Part shown: positions 42,376 through 52,160 of the stretch, one piece after another
Numbering within the stretch: position 1 is the first letter of the stretch
Layout: every line of letters starts with the position of its first letter
Assembly: GCF_003290185.1 (NCBI RefSeq)
Contig: NZ_QNFY01000008.1
Coordinates: 124,001 to 188,000, forward strand
DNA length: 64,000 nt
From: Chryseobacterium lathyri
GTDB taxonomy: Bacteria > Bacteroidota > Bacteroidia > Flavobacteriales > Weeksellaceae
Direction: 5' to 3'
Program-made: the position numbers and the translations under genes
The notes under the pieces: generated by a model
What the model saw: only the letters and a program-made list of their open reading frames with translations
What the model was told of the DNA's origin: nothing
Databases searched by the model: none

Positions 42376-42879
42376 TTATTGTTTTTTAGTTCTTTCTTTT
42401 AGTGAAGGTTGAGGGAAATATTCCGTAAGATCCATAGAAAAGGTAACTGAAGTAATTTTCCATATTCCGTGGATCTTCATCAAAGTCCAGATTTCTTTAC
42501 CCCAATTTTCCATTTTCCCGTCATACCAGAAACTGTAGTCAAAATTAGCAGAAGCTACAGCTCCGTCTTCAATGATTTTGATATTGTCGAATTTTTCCTC
42601 AGATTTATTATCCTTAAAGCCTCTGATAAAGGCTTTATAATCATCCGTAAAATAGTATTCCGCTTTTGGATTTTTTTCCAGACGTTTAGCCTGGGTTCTG
42701 TCATTATAAATTCCGGTCCAAAGCACTGGATCCTGAAATAAAGATGCAAACTTGGCTTCATCCCTGGTTTTGATACACTGCATAAATTCTTCCATTACTT
42801 TCCGTATTTCAGTTTCGTCCTGGGTTTGGGCAAAAGAAAAACTAAAGCTTAGGAGAAGTGTGAGAATTAATGTTTTCAT
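42376..42879 (-). CDS. Secreted NTF2-like (DUF4440) protein
   Basis: 167 residues from the ATG at 42879. The frame is open 66 nt further, but that start would lack the signal peptide, which is clear from 42879 (MKTLILTLLLSFSFSFAQ). The body MEEFMQCIKTRDEAKFASLFQDPVLW and IHGIWKITSVTFSM fit a SnoaL/NTF2 cone. It sits 1 nt after the phosphatase stop and 1 nt before the methylase start, so the three genes form an operon. Function unknown. Confidence 0.78.
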   Translation of the reverse strand: MKTLILTLLLSFSFSFAQTQDETEIRKVMEEFMQCIKTRDEAKFASLFQDPVLWTGIYNDRTQAKRLEKNPKAEYYFTDDYKAFIRGFKDNKSEEKFDNIKIIEDGAVASANFDYSFWYDGKMENWGKEIWTLMKIHGIWKITSVTFSMDLTEYFPQPSLKERTKKQ

Positions 42880-42880
42880 A

Positions 42881-43330
42881 TTATGATAGAATTTGGTTTT
42901 TAATAGCGTCACATCCTTTGTCCAACAATTGGAAAACGTCTTCAAAATCCTTCATATTTCCCCAGTAAGGATCAGGAACCTCTGCATTTTTATGATCTCC
43001 CAGTGCAGACATAAATAATAATATTTTCTGGCGCTGTTCTTCATTCTGTGCTTTTGAAACCACATCTTCATATACATCAATGTCCATACAGTAAATCTTA
43101 TCAAAAGTATCAAAATCAGTTTTGGTAATAGGTCTGGACCTTTGTTGCGAAATATCAATATGATGGTTTGCGGCTGTTTTTACAGCTCTTTTATCCGGAG
43201 TTTCCCCTTCGTGCAGAGAGATTGTTCCTGCTGAGTCTATAAAAAAGTTTTCAGGGACTTTTGTCTTCATAATACCTTCTGCTAAAGGACTTCTGCAGAT
43301 ATTCCCGAGGCACACCATCAATATTTTCAT
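42881..43330 (-). CDS. Low-molecular-weight protein-tyrosine phosphatase
   Basis: 149 residues. The P-loop CLGNICRSP starts at Cys7 (C-x5-R-S) and the general acid is in VPDPYWG near 124-130. It hydrolyses phosphotyrosine or small phosphate esters in the cytoplasm. First gene of a tight three-gene unit with the NTF2-like protein and the methylase, 144 nt downstream of dnaA. Confidence 0.94.
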   Translation of the reverse strand: MKILMVCLGNICRSPLAEGIMKTKVPENFFIDSAGTISLHEGETPDKRAVKTAANHHIDISQQRSRPITKTDFDTFDKIYCMDIDVYEDVVSKAQNEEQRQKILLFMSALGDHKNAEVPDPYWGNMKDFEDVFQLLDKGCDAIKNQILS

Positions 43331-43474
43331 ATCATTCTATTAATTGAAAGATTAAATGATTTATTCTATTAAGACAACTAAAAATGTAAAATCATTACTT
43401 CCAGCAGCAAAACTAAATAAAAAATGAAGAATAAAACTATTCTCCATTTCAATTTATTCAGATTAAATTATTTT

Positions 43475-44929
43475 CTATTTTTTGATTCTTTCAGCAAGAT
43501 CTTTAACGTACTTTTTTACTTCTTTATCAATTTTTGATACATCTTTAATGGTATCGCAGGCGTACATTACTGTTGAATGGTCTTTTCCGCCCATCTCTTC
43601 ACCTATCTTTGTAAAAGTAGCATTAGTCAGCTCTTTTGAAAAATACATCGCCAATTGTCTCGGAAGTGCAATTTCTCTTTTTCTTGTTTTAGAAAGAAGC
43701 TGTTCTTTTTTGATTCCGAAATAATCGCATACCACCTCCTGAATATATGGAATATTGATCACTTTCTTCTGGTTGGCTGCAATCTTATTGATTGTATCTT
43801 TTAGTAATTCAAGGCTTAAGTCTGTTTTATAAACCGTAGAATAAGCAATCACAGAATTAATGACTCCGATAAGTTCTCTTACATTGGTCTTGGCTTCAGC
43901 GGCAAGGAAATCCAGCATATCGCCTGGAAGAACAATTCCATCTCTGCTCAGTTTATCTACTATGATCTGTCTTCTTGTAGAAAGATCCGGTGATTTAATT
44001 TCAGCAGAAAGTCCCCATTTGAAACGGGAAACAATTCTTTCCTGAATGTCCATGATATCTGCAGGCGCTTTATCTGATGTAAGGATGATCTGTTTTCCGT
44101 TCTGATGAAGATGATCAAAAATATGGAAGAAACTATCCTGTGTCGCAGATTTACCTGAAAGAAACTGAATATCATCAATGATCAAAACATCAACCATCTG
44201 ATAGAAATTGGCAAACTCAGTCTGCTTATGGGCTTTCGCAGCAGAAATAAACTGCTGGATAAATTTTTCTGAAGACAGATAAAGTACGACTTTATCCGGA
44301 AACTGATTTTTTACCTCAAGACCTACAGCCTGTCCCAGGTGTGTCTTTCCAACCCCATATCCTCCGTGAAGAAATAATGGATTGAAAGCTGTTGCGCCTG
44401 GTCTTTTCGCAATAGATCTGGCTACCGTGGCAGCAAATTTATTACTCTCTCCTTCTATATAATTATCAAAAGAATAGTCAGACTTCAGGTTCGAATCTAT
44501 ATTTACTTTTCTTATTCCCGGAAGTACAAAAGGGTTTACAATATTCGCAGAGAATCCCTGTGGCATTGTCTCCTGCATTTTTGGGGTAGGAACGCTTTTT
44601 CCCTTCATATTCATAGTCACTGGCTTCTCCTCTCCGGTAGGCCTGTTTTCCATGACAGAATACCATAATTTGACACCTTTTCCAAGATTTTTCTTCAGGG
44701 CAGCAGAAAGCAGGGATAGGTAATTATCCTCAATATATTCCTTGTAAAAATCGCTCGGCACTATAAGCGTAAGGTTATTAGCAACCAACGAAAGTGGCTG
44801 TACCTTATCGAATAGCATGTCGAAGGATTTTTCAAGCTTCTTAAGATCAGAATTATCCTCAGCTGCATTCAAATTATCACGCATGAACTGAAGACATTTC
44901 TGCCATATCATCATTAAATTTTCATCCAT
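43475..44929 (-). CDS. dnaA: Chromosomal replication initiator DnaA
   Basis: 484 residues. Domain I (MIWQKCLQFMRDNL...), a linker to about 150, the AAA+ domain with Walker A GGYGVGKTHLG and Walker B LIIDDIQFL, and the C-terminal DNA-binding domain with REIALPRQLAMYFSKEL and the DnaA signature GGKDHSTVMYACDTI. It binds DnaA boxes and opens the origin. No cluster of TTATCCACA-like boxes is visible beside it and dnaN/gyrB are absent, so the origin is elsewhere. Confidence 0.98.
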   Translation of the reverse strand: MDENLMMIWQKCLQFMRDNLNAAEDNSDLKKLEKSFDMLFDKVQPLSLVANNLTLIVPSDFYKEYIEDNYLSLLSAALKKNLGKGVKLWYSVMENRPTGEEKPVTMNMKGKSVPTPKMQETMPQGFSANIVNPFVLPGIRKVNIDSNLKSDYSFDNYIEGESNKFAATVARSIAKRPGATAFNPLFLHGGYGVGKTHLGQAVGLEVKNQFPDKVVLYLSSEKFIQQFISAAKAHKQTEFANFYQMVDVLIIDDIQFLSGKSATQDSFFHIFDHLHQNGKQIILTSDKAPADIMDIQERIVSRFKWGLSAEIKSPDLSTRRQIIVDKLSRDGIVLPGDMLDFLAAEAKTNVRELIGVINSVIAYSTVYKTDLSLELLKDTINKIAANQKKVINIPYIQEVVCDYFGIKKEQLLSKTRKREIALPRQLAMYFSKELTNATFTKIGEEMGGKDHSTVMYACDTIKDVSKIDKEVKKYVKDLAERIKK

Positions 44930-45011
44930 ATTTATGCCCCGATTAAATCTTTGTTAGTACTTTTTGTAGAAGGAAGACAAAGGTCCAATTTTTTCTTTTC
45001 AAAAAAAAATA

Positions 45012-45043
45012 TTGCAGGTATTGATTATTTAAAAATATATTTG
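45012..45043 (+). promoter_or_regulatory. Promoter of the thioesterase gene
   Basis: TTG (45012-45014), 21 nt, TATATTTG (45036-45043), 22 nt before the ATG at 45066. Confidence 0.55.
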
Positions 45044-45065
45044 TATGTGTAAATAAGGACTAAAA

Positions 45066-45476
45066 ATGATACATACAACTCACTCAATACGAGTACGTTA
45101 CGTAGAAACAGACCCTATGAAATATGTATACTATGGCAACTATGCAGAGTATCTTGAAATTGGCAGAGTGGAACTCTTCCGAAGCATAGGAATGTCATAC
45201 GATGAAATTGAGAACCAAGGAATTTGGCTTCCTGTTTCAGATTATAAAATTAAATACATCCGCCCAGCGCTTTACGATCAAAAATTAGAAATTCATACCT
45301 ATGTCAAAAAAATTCCAGGGGTAAGAATTGAATTTGAATATGAAATTTTCAATGAAGAAGGGATAAAGATCACGGAAGCATCCACTACCCTGTTCTTTCT
45401 GGATGCAAAAACCAGCAAAATCATAAGGTGTCCGGATTTTCTGATAAAGCTTATTGAAGAGAATTGGAACAGGTAG
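45066..45476 (+). CDS. Hotdog-fold acyl-CoA thioesterase, YbgC/FadM type
   Basis: 136 residues. The 4HBT motif RYVETDPMKYVYYGNYAEYLEIGRVELFRSIG near 10-41 holds the catalytic Asp in the TDPM position and the tyrosine/asparagine pair. Hydrolyses acyl-CoA in the cytoplasm; the substrate is not predictable. Divergent from dnaA and upstream of pheA by 127 nt. Confidence 0.9.
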   Translation: MIHTTHSIRVRYVETDPMKYVYYGNYAEYLEIGRVELFRSIGMSYDEIENQGIWLPVSDYKIKYIRPALYDQKLEIHTYVKKIPGVRIEFEYEIFNEEGIKITEASTTLFFLDAKTSKIIRCPDFLIKLIEENWNR

Positions 45477-45603
45477 CAGATCTTAGGTAAAGGTTGCAGC
45501 GAGAAGAAAGATATCATTAACGAAAGATACAATTGTTTTTAAACTAATTTGCATCTTTGCACTTCAATCAGAATTCTAAATATAATAACATTGATATAAA
45601 CGT

Positions 45604-46452
45604 ATGAAGATCGCATTTCTGGGACCCCACGCCAGTTTCACACAGTTGGCAGCCACGCAGCTTTTTCCGGGGGAAGAACTTTTACCGCAGGCCAATATTC
45701 TGGACTGTTTTAATGCTGTTAATAGTGGACAAGCGGACAAAGCTGTTGTTCCTTTGGAAAATTCTATTGAAGGGACTGTTTCTATGACCCTGGATTATTT
45801 ATACAAAACACCTTCCATCAAAATTGAAGCAGAGGGAGTGATGCCTATTGCCCATCATCTGATGATTCATCCTGAGAACAATTTGGAAGAAATAGAAAAA
45901 ATATATTCGCATCCGCAAGCTCTGGCTCAAAGCTTCCATTTTCTGGATACACATCATAAGGATATTGTGAGACAGGATTTTTCTTCTACAGCAGCAGCAG
46001 CAAAATATGTTTCTGAAAATAAAGATTTGAAAATAGCTGCCGTCGCCAATCAGTTTGCCGCCAATCTGTACGGATTAAAAATCGTTCACCGGAATATTCA
46101 GGATTTTGAACAGAATCATACCCGTTTTATAGTCATTACCAAACAGCAGCCGGCTTACCATAACACCAGCCTTGAGGTACTGGGAGAGAAATCCGGTATG
46201 CTGATCAACCTTCCTGAGGATCATGCGGGTGGACTTCATCAGGTCCTGTCTGTTTTTGCCTGGCGAAAGATGAACCTCAGCAAAATTGAATCCCGAACAC
46301 TGAAAACAGGCCTCGGTAATTACTTTTTCTTTATTAATGTAGTTGGAAAGTGGGAAGAAGTACTTCATGGAAATGCTCTTTTGGAGCTTCAGTCAATTAA
46401 TGCGGAGGTTGACTTTCTGGGTAATTATAAGGAATTCCTCCTCGAAAGCTAA
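45604..46452 (+). CDS. pheA: Prephenate dehydratase
   Basis: 282 residues: a PDT domain (1-~180) beginning MKIAFLGPHASFTQLAA, with VPLENSIEGTVSMTLDYL and the catalytic Thr-Arg-Phe in NHTRFIVI, then an ACT regulatory domain (EDHAGGLHQVLSVFAWRKMNLSKIESRTLK). There is no chorismate mutase domain. It converts prephenate to phenylpyruvate; Phe should inhibit through the ACT domain, whose ESR motif is intact. Confidence 0.97.
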   Translation: MKIAFLGPHASFTQLAATQLFPGEELLPQANILDCFNAVNSGQADKAVVPLENSIEGTVSMTLDYLYKTPSIKIEAEGVMPIAHHLMIHPENNLEEIEKIYSHPQALAQSFHFLDTHHKDIVRQDFSSTAAAAKYVSENKDLKIAAVANQFAANLYGLKIVHRNIQDFEQNHTRFIVITKQQPAYHNTSLEVLGEKSGMLINLPEDHAGGLHQVLSVFAWRKMNLSKIESRTLKTGLGNYFFFINVVGKWEEVLHGNALLELQSINAEVDFLGNYKEFLLES

Positions 46453-46479
46453 AATTATACAGATAATATAGCTCAACTA

Positions 46480-46506
46480 ACACTGCTCTTATGGCAGTGT
46501 TTTTTT
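46480..46506 (+). terminator. Terminator of pheA
   Basis: ACACTGC and GCAGTGT form a 7-bp stem with a TCTTATG loop and six Ts. Confidence 0.85.
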
Positions 46507-46821
46507 GTTTTGACATGTCTTCTCGCCGTGATTATATGACAAACACTGCCACCATTATAATTAAGTGTCACAAAACATGACAAAATTTAAAAATATTTAA
46601 TTCATAAAATGAGGAAATATTAAAATAAAATATCTATTTTTACTCCAGAATTTATTTTAAAAAATATTAACACATAAGCATATTACGAAGAAATATAAAT
46701 CACAAAATAAACATTTGTTTGAATTATCAATACAATAACATGTAAATAATTAAAAAAAACATAATGCAAGGCATGGTTTTTGCATTCAATAATTCTAAAA
46801 ACTAATTGAAAAGCTTACACA
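46507..46821. other. 315-nt AT-rich intergenic region
   Basis: No ORF or RNA gene is seen. Near the 3' end ATGCAA and TTGCAT (about 46762-46785) are inverted around GGCATGG-type sequence, and AAACATTTGTTTGAAT lies near 46711. It must contain the promoter of the exported protein that follows, but no convincing TAnnTTTG is present. Confidence 0.5.
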
Positions 46822-47541
46822 ATGAAAACTAAAATTTACAATTTGCTCTTTGCTCTAATTGCAATTCCAGCATTTTCCCAAGTGGGGATCAACACAGCTA
46901 ATCCGTCCGCTACATTGGATGTGAATGGAACTTTGAAAGTAAGGGATACTCAAATGATACCTGCTTTACCTGGATATACTATTATGGTGGTCAATGACGG
47001 GACCTTTCAAGTTGCCAAAGTAGACCCTCAGATCATTATTGATGCTGCTACAACGGCATCCGGTACTAATGCTTCTGTGTATGCAGCCAAAAAAACTACA
47101 GGAATAAGCTTATTAAGTTTAGGATTATTCCCTTCAGGATTCAGAGCAGTCAACTTCCTTGCTACTGAAAGATCAATAGGAAATGCAGCCTTATTCTCAG
47201 ACACCGATAATACATACACCATTCCATCTGCAGGAATATATGCAATCGGATTTACCTTTAAATACGGTACCGGACTACAGGCCTCTCTCCTTGCCAACTC
47301 ACCCGGCGTGGGAATTTTAAGAACAAGAGCCGGTGTAGCAACAATAATAGACAACCGCCCATTCAGTGGAGCTAACCTTATTTTATTGAGTTTAACAATT
47401 TCTGAAACCAGCCTTAACTCAATTTATACTTTCCAGGCTGGAGATAAAATTAACTTTGGACTTACAGGTTCAACAGCTTTAGATGTAAGCTTACTTGGGG
47501 CGAGTGTGGCCTCATTTTACATCTATAAAGTATCTAACTAG
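46822..47541 (+). CDS. Exported protein with VGINTANPSATLDVNGTLK repeat motif
   Basis: 239 residues. Signal peptide to about 20 (IPAFSQ). Next is VGINTANPSATLDVNG, a motif found in many Flavobacteriia surface proteins and related to tail-fibre-like stem repeats. The C-terminal ~150 residues are beta-rich (AGIYAIGFTFKYG, YTFQAGDKINFGLTG, SFYIYKV), consistent with a C1q/TNF-like trimer head. Probably a surface-exposed trimeric protein; the role is unknown. Flanked by terminators, so monocistronic. Confidence 0.75.
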   Translation: MKTKIYNLLFALIAIPAFSQVGINTANPSATLDVNGTLKVRDTQMIPALPGYTIMVVNDGTFQVAKVDPQIIIDAATTASGTNASVYAAKKTTGISLLSLGLFPSGFRAVNFLATERSIGNAALFSDTDNTYTIPSAGIYAIGFTFKYGTGLQASLLANSPGVGILRTRAGVATIIDNRPFSGANLILLSLTISETSLNSIYTFQAGDKINFGLTGSTALDVSLLGASVASFYIYKVSN

Positions 47542-47569
47542 ATTCATATAATTTAATCACTCTGCACAG

Positions 47570-47606
47570 TTAATCCATCACATATTCTGTGATGGATTAA
47601 TTTTTT
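47570..47606 (+). terminator. Terminator after the exported protein gene
   Basis: TTAATCCATCACA and TGTGATGGATTAA form a perfect 13-bp stem with a TATTC loop and six Ts. Confidence 0.92.
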
Positions 47607-47645
47607 ATCCTGTTACATTTATTTATATTTGATAAAAACTAAAGA

Positions 47646-49859
47646 ATGAGTGGGTTTCTTGCAGTCATATTAATCATTGTGATCATCTTTTTTATCTTCA
47701 ACAATCTTAATCATAAGATCAGGAAGCTTGAGAAAGAAGTTTCTGATCTACAGGTAAAAATCAATCAGGCTCAACAAAATACAAATACCTTACGAGACCC
47801 GTCAGCCAACGAAAAAAATCCTTTATCCCATCAGGTACAGGAGATCATAGTGCCTGAAGAAAACATTTCTGGTGAAGTTTCCAGAAAACCTCAAAAGGAC
47901 TGGCTGGAACCTGTTTTTGAATTCTTAAAACAAAATATTCTGACCATCATCGGTATTTTCACCCTTGTTCTTGGAATTGGCTACTTTGTAAAATATGCTA
48001 TAGATAAAAACTGGATCGGAGAAACGGCAAGAGCAGGAATAGGCCTGGCTGTCGGAGCGGGAATTATGCTGGCAGGACATTTTCTGAGAAAAAATTATGC
48101 TGTTTTCGCATCCATTATCACCGGAGGTGGAATTGCGGTACTCTATTTTACCACCACCATTGCTTTCCGGGAATATCACCTGTTTACCCAAAATACAGCT
48201 TTCTTTATTACTACTATCGTAACCATCATTTCTATTGCCCTCGCCTATTACTATAAAAGTGAAGTATTGATTATTTTTGCAATGCTGGGAGGTTTTTCAG
48301 CGCCTCTGATGATCAGTACAGGGCAGAGTAATTATCTTTTTCTTTTCACTTACCTGACCTTGCTGAATATTGGTATGCTCACCACTTCATTTTTGAAAAA
48401 CTGGAAAAGTGTGGGATGGACCTCTTATATTTTTACATGTGCTTATCTCTTCTTCTGGACTGTAAAACATCCTGAGCTGCTCAGTATTGTTTTTTATATC
48501 ATCAATTATATTATTTTCTACATTTTCGCACTTCAGGATCATATCAAAAAAGATATGCTTTCACCATGGGACACTTTAATGCTGGTATTAATTAATTTTT
48601 CCAGTATTATCGGCCTGATTTATATATTCCATACATTAAACTATGAGCCTGTAATTATTTTCCCGCTTCTTTTTGCCGGTGTTAATGCTGTACTGCTTTT
48701 AAGAGAATATGGAAAAAAGAGTTTTGGCTTCAGCTATTCTATTTTTGCAGCTCTTACCATCAGCCTTATCACAATAGCGGTCGCCATTCAGTTCAGAAGC
48801 CATCTTATTACCAGTGTTTGGGCTGTAGAAACGACTCTTCTTCTTTATATCTGGAAAAAAAGTTCGCACAACATCTTTAAAACTTGTTTTTATGTACTTT
48901 TCCCGCTCGTCATCATTGCACAGATCATGACCTGGTCGGAATATCTGAACAAAGACAATATGGCTGTTGTGTTTAATCCGGTCTTTTTAACGAGTCTTGT
49001 GACCATTACTACAACAATCGTGAATCTCTTTTTATTGAAAAAAATCAACGAATCACAGAAACAGAAGGATCATTTTTTTGAAAATGTTTTTGCCGTTGTA
49101 AGTTATAGCGTTATATATATTGCCCTACTGTTAGAAATCAGCTATCATATTTCGGATATGCCCTGGCCAGCTGTAGTAAGTATTGGTCTGATATTCAGCA
49201 TTTATTATATTTTTGCCCTTATGATACTCAGGAAAAAGCTGGGTATTGAAAGCATTATCCAGACTGGACTTATTTACTTGCTATTTATTCTTATTGTTTT
49301 AAATGCGTCATTTGCCGCATCAGCAGTTGTTACAGCAGTTTTACAGAAAAAACTCACATTCGGTTTTTATATGATCCATCTTCTTCACTGGATTCCTTTT
49401 GCATATATATTGTTGGGCGTGGCTTCCAGTACTGGTTTTTATAAAACAAAGCTTTCCTACTGGATAGTTTCAGCAACACTTGTTATTGCAGTGAGCTGTG
49501 GATTTTATCACACTTACATCCTAAGCTCCGTAAATGACATTTCGCTGGTCTATAAAACGAAAGAACATTTTAATATTCTCTATCTTCCGATCATCTGGAC
49601 TGTTCTTGCTAGTATTTTTATTTATATCAGCTTAAAAAAGGATATTCCTGAATACAGCAGGATTGGATTTGTACTTATAGGAATTATGGTATTGAAACTT
49701 TACAGCTATGATGTCTGGCAGATGGATAATATCTCAAGAATTACTGCTTTTATACTGTTAGGAGTTATTTTATTATTGAGTTCTTTCACTTTCCAAAGAC
49801 TGAAAAACATTATCAGAAATATGGTGGATACAAAGAAGGAAGAAAAGGAGGAGGAATAG
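47646..49859 (+). CDS. Large multi-spanning DUF2339 membrane protein
   Basis: 737 residues. An N-terminal helix, a coiled coil (LNHKIRKLEKEVSDLQVKINQAQQ), then DWLEPVFEFLKQNILTIIGIFTLVLGIGYFVKYAIDKNWIGETARAGIGLAVGAGIML, the DUF2339 signature, followed by about 20 further membrane helices to the C terminus. The family function is unknown; its integral membrane nature is certain. Single gene. Confidence 0.88.
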   Translation: MSGFLAVILIIVIIFFIFNNLNHKIRKLEKEVSDLQVKINQAQQNTNTLRDPSANEKNPLSHQVQEIIVPEENISGEVSRKPQKDWLEPVFEFLKQNILTIIGIFTLVLGIGYFVKYAIDKNWIGETARAGIGLAVGAGIMLAGHFLRKNYAVFASIITGGGIAVLYFTTTIAFREYHLFTQNTAFFITTIVTIISIALAYYYKSEVLIIFAMLGGFSAPLMISTGQSNYLFLFTYLTLLNIGMLTTSFLKNWKSVGWTSYIFTCAYLFFWTVKHPELLSIVFYIINYIIFYIFALQDHIKKDMLSPWDTLMLVLINFSSIIGLIYIFHTLNYEPVIIFPLLFAGVNAVLLLREYGKKSFGFSYSIFAALTISLITIAVAIQFRSHLITSVWAVETTLLLYIWKKSSHNIFKTCFYVLFPLVIIAQIMTWSEYLNKDNMAVVFNPVFLTSLVTITTTIVNLFLLKKINESQKQKDHFFENVFAVVSYSVIYIALLLEISYHISDMPWPAVVSIGLIFSIYYIFALMILRKKLGIESIIQTGLIYLLFILIVLNASFAASAVVTAVLQKKLTFGFYMIHLLHWIPFAYILLGVASSTGFYKTKLSYWIVSATLVIAVSCGFYHTYILSSVNDISLVYKTKEHFNILYLPIIWTVLASIFIYISLKKDIPEYSRIGFVLIGIMVLKLYSYDVWQMDNISRITAFILLGVILLLSSFTFQRLKNIIRNMVDTKKEEKEEE

Positions 49860-50010
49860 ATAACCGTTAAATACTTGTTTTTAAAAATCAAAAATCCTTA
49901 ACAAAAGTTTTAATTTCTAAACAATATTTAAAATATCACAAAAATTCATTCACATTTTGTAAAATTTAATTATATTTATCCAGTTTTTAACAGTTATACA
50001 TATTCTGGTT

Positions 50011-50451
50011 ATGAAAAAAATACTCTATTCTTTTTTAATATTATCATCTGTAGCATTATCTGCCCAGAAAAATCCTTCTGTAAAGTTTGCTGTTGCCAAT
50101 GACGTGGTCGGAACAGTAGGCATGTTCAACGCAAGAAAAGCCATTGTTCAGAGCTCTAATGTCTATAAAGCTCCTTCTGCGCTACCACAGGGTTTAAAAA
50201 AATACAGCTTCATTGCGGAAAAAGGTTTAACGGAATATAAAATCAAAAACGGCTATGAAGATTTAGACAGAATATCTTTAGCTCAACTGAATTCACAATA
50301 CGGAGTGCCTGAAAATACACCGGTTTTTATTGAAGGTTATGAGTTTTCTGACAGCAATATGAGCATTTATGGTGACATCATGGGCAATGTAGAAGTTAAG
50401 GACTATAACGGAAAGAAAACCGTTTTCCTAAGCACAAGTGCTTTAAAATAA
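50011..50451 (+). CDS. Small secreted protein of unknown function
   Basis: 146 residues with a signal peptide (to about 18, ALSAQ). The mature part contains KGLTEYKIKNGYEDLDRISLAQLNSQYGVPENTPVFIEGYEF and an end YNGKKTVFLSTSALK, suggesting a compact alpha/beta domain. No motif or family is recognised. Monocistronic with its own terminator. Confidence 0.7.
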   Translation: MKKILYSFLILSSVALSAQKNPSVKFAVANDVVGTVGMFNARKAIVQSSNVYKAPSALPQGLKKYSFIAEKGLTEYKIKNGYEDLDRISLAQLNSQYGVPENTPVFIEGYEFSDSNMSIYGDIMGNVEVKDYNGKKTVFLSTSALK

Positions 50452-50476
50452 CGACACGTAAGATAAATTATATAAT

Positions 50477-50505
50477 AAAGGATACTTTTCAAAGTATCCT
50501 TTTTG
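50477..50505. terminator. Bidirectional terminator
   Basis: AAAGGATACTTT and AAAGTATCCTTT are exact complements; T run on the plus strand, A run opposite. It lies between the secreted protein and convergent rarA, 2 nt from the rarA stop. Confidence 0.85.
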
Positions 50506-50507
50506 CT

Positions 50508-51785
50508 TTAATATCTGTTATTCCATTTTTTCTTAAGCTCTTCATAGATCTTTTTTTCTGTAGCGTTATTTCCCGGCTGGTAAAGCTTCACATTTTTAAT
50601 TTCCTCAGGCAGGAAATCCTGTTCTACAAAATTGCCTTCGTATGAATGAGCATATTTATATTCTTTACCATAATCAAGGTCTTTCATCAGCTTGGTGGGT
50701 GCATTTCTCAGATGTAAAGGCACCGGTAGATTTCCAGTCTGTTTTACAAGAGCTAATGCTTCATTAATAGCCATATAAGTTGAATTGCTTTTAGGGGAAA
50801 CAGCCAAATAAACTGCTGTTTCACTTAAAATGATCCTTGATTCCGGATTTCCTATAACATTAATGGCCTGAAAGCAGTTGTTGGCGATCACCAAAGCGTT
50901 GGGATTTGCCAGCCCAATATCTTCAGCCGCAAGAATAAGCATTCTACGGGCAATAAATTTGACATCCTCACCTCCTGCAATCATTCTTGCCAGCCAGTAA
51001 ACAGCACCGTTCGGGTCACCTCCCCGCATGGATTTTATAAAAGCAGAGATAATATCATAATGCTGTTCCCCGTTTTTGTCATAGAGTGCCATGGTTTCCT
51101 GAAGAATATCCAGGACATCTGAGTTATTGATTTCTTCTTTATCTGAATTCACATATTGATTAAGAACAAGTTCAACAGAATTGATCAGTTTGCGGGCATC
51201 CCCTCCTGAATACTGAATAAATGCTCCTTTTTCAGCAATCTTAAAAGAGGTTCCTTCATCCTTATTAAACCGCTGGGTAGCAGTATCAACTAATTCTTCA
51301 AGCTTTTCATAGCTTAAGGCTTTTAGAATATAAACCTGGCTTCTAGATAAAAGAGCAGATACCACTTCAAAGCTTGGGTTTTCTGTGGTGGCACCAATCA
51401 GTACAATCCATCCTTTCTCAACAGCGTGCAATAATGAATCCTGCTGGGATTTATTGAACCTATGAATCTCATCTATGAATAAAATGGGAGATTTTCCTGA
51501 AAACAGGTTTTGTTTTTTAGCATCCTCAATCACATCCCGTACATCTTTTACTCCTGAAGAAACTGCAGAGAGCTTATAGAATTTCCTGCCTGATTTTTCG
51601 GAAATAATTTCAGCCAGGGTTGTTTTTCCGGTACCCGGAGGCCCCCAGAGAATCAGCGAATTCAGTGCATTATTTTCGATCATCTTCCTGATCGTACCTT
51701 TTTCACCGGTAAGATGCTCCTGCCCCAGAACTTCGTCCAGGGTTTTGGGTCTTAACTTTTCGGCTAATGGAATATTTTGGCTCAA
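50508..51785 (-). CDS. rarA: Replication-associated recombination protein A (RarA/MgsA)
   Basis: 425 residues. NIPLAEKLRPKTLDEVLGQEHL is the RarA opening; Walker A WGPPGTGKTTLAE, Walker B ILFIDEIHRFNKSQQD, sensor GATTENPSFEV, and the C-terminal MgsA tetramerisation region (LARMIAGGEDVKFIARRM, HLRNAPTKLMKDLDYGKEYKYAH). An AAA+ ATPase acting at stalled forks. A TTG start (51783-51785) is used because an in-frame TAA lies three codons upstream and no ATG fits. Confidence 0.95.
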   Translation of the reverse strand: MSQNIPLAEKLRPKTLDEVLGQEHLTGEKGTIRKMIENNALNSLILWGPPGTGKTTLAEIISEKSGRKFYKLSAVSSGVKDVRDVIEDAKKQNLFSGKSPILFIDEIHRFNKSQQDSLLHAVEKGWIVLIGATTENPSFEVVSALLSRSQVYILKALSYEKLEELVDTATQRFNKDEGTSFKIAEKGAFIQYSGGDARKLINSVELVLNQYVNSDKEEINNSDVLDILQETMALYDKNGEQHYDIISAFIKSMRGGDPNGAVYWLARMIAGGEDVKFIARRMLILAAEDIGLANPNALVIANNCFQAINVIGNPESRIILSETAVYLAVSPKSNSTYMAINEALALVKQTGNLPVPLHLRNAPTKLMKDLDYGKEYKYAHSYEGNFVEQDFLPEEIKNVKLYQPGNNATEKKIYEELKKKWNNRY

Positions 51786-51872
51786 GATAATTTATTTTTA
51801 GGATAAACAGATTCAGGTTTTTTGGTCTCTGAAACTTATAACAAAATTAAACTAATTTTAATTTTTTTACCC

Positions 51873-51880
51873 TATTTTTG
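51873..51880 (+). promoter_or_regulatory. -7 element of yidD-lgt
   Basis: TATTTTTG, 7 nt before the TTG start at 51888; any start further upstream in the yidD frame would precede transcription. Confidence 0.55.
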
Positions 51881-51887
51881 CATTGTT

Positions 51888-52139
51888 TTGAAACTTACAT
51901 TCAATAAAATCATCAGTTTTCCTTTGGTAATTTTGATAAAATTTTACCAGTGGTTTATTTCGCCCCTACTTCCCAAAAACTGTCGCTATGAACCTACCTG
52001 CTCTCATTATATGGTAGAGTCCCTTCAGGTACATGGTATTTTCAAAGGGCTTTGGCTGGGTATCAAAAGAATTTCAAAATGCCATCCGTGGGGAGGCAGT
52101 GGCTATGATCCTGTTCCTCCGAAAAAATTAAATCAATAA
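51888..52139 (+). CDS. yidD: Membrane protein insertion efficiency factor YidD
   Basis: 83 residues from a TTG at 51888; the frame has no ATG before the conserved region. The YidD signature is plain: [61 protein letters not shown], with the conserved cysteines and the CHP-GG-GYDPVP end. An inner-membrane-associated helper of YidC insertion. Together with lgt (21 nt downstream) it forms a membrane-protein biogenesis unit. Confidence 0.9.
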   Translation: MKLTFNKIISFPLVILIKFYQWFISPLLPKNCRYEPTCSHYMVESLQVHGIFKGLWLGIKRISKCHPWGGSGYDPVPPKKLNQ

Positions 52140-52160
52140 CAAACTATTAAATTAATAGAA

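Noticed and set aside
44930-45065. Possible chromosomal origin next to dnaA
   Set aside because: No cluster of TTATCCACA-like boxes or AT-rich unwinding repeats, and dnaN, recF and gyrB are absent.
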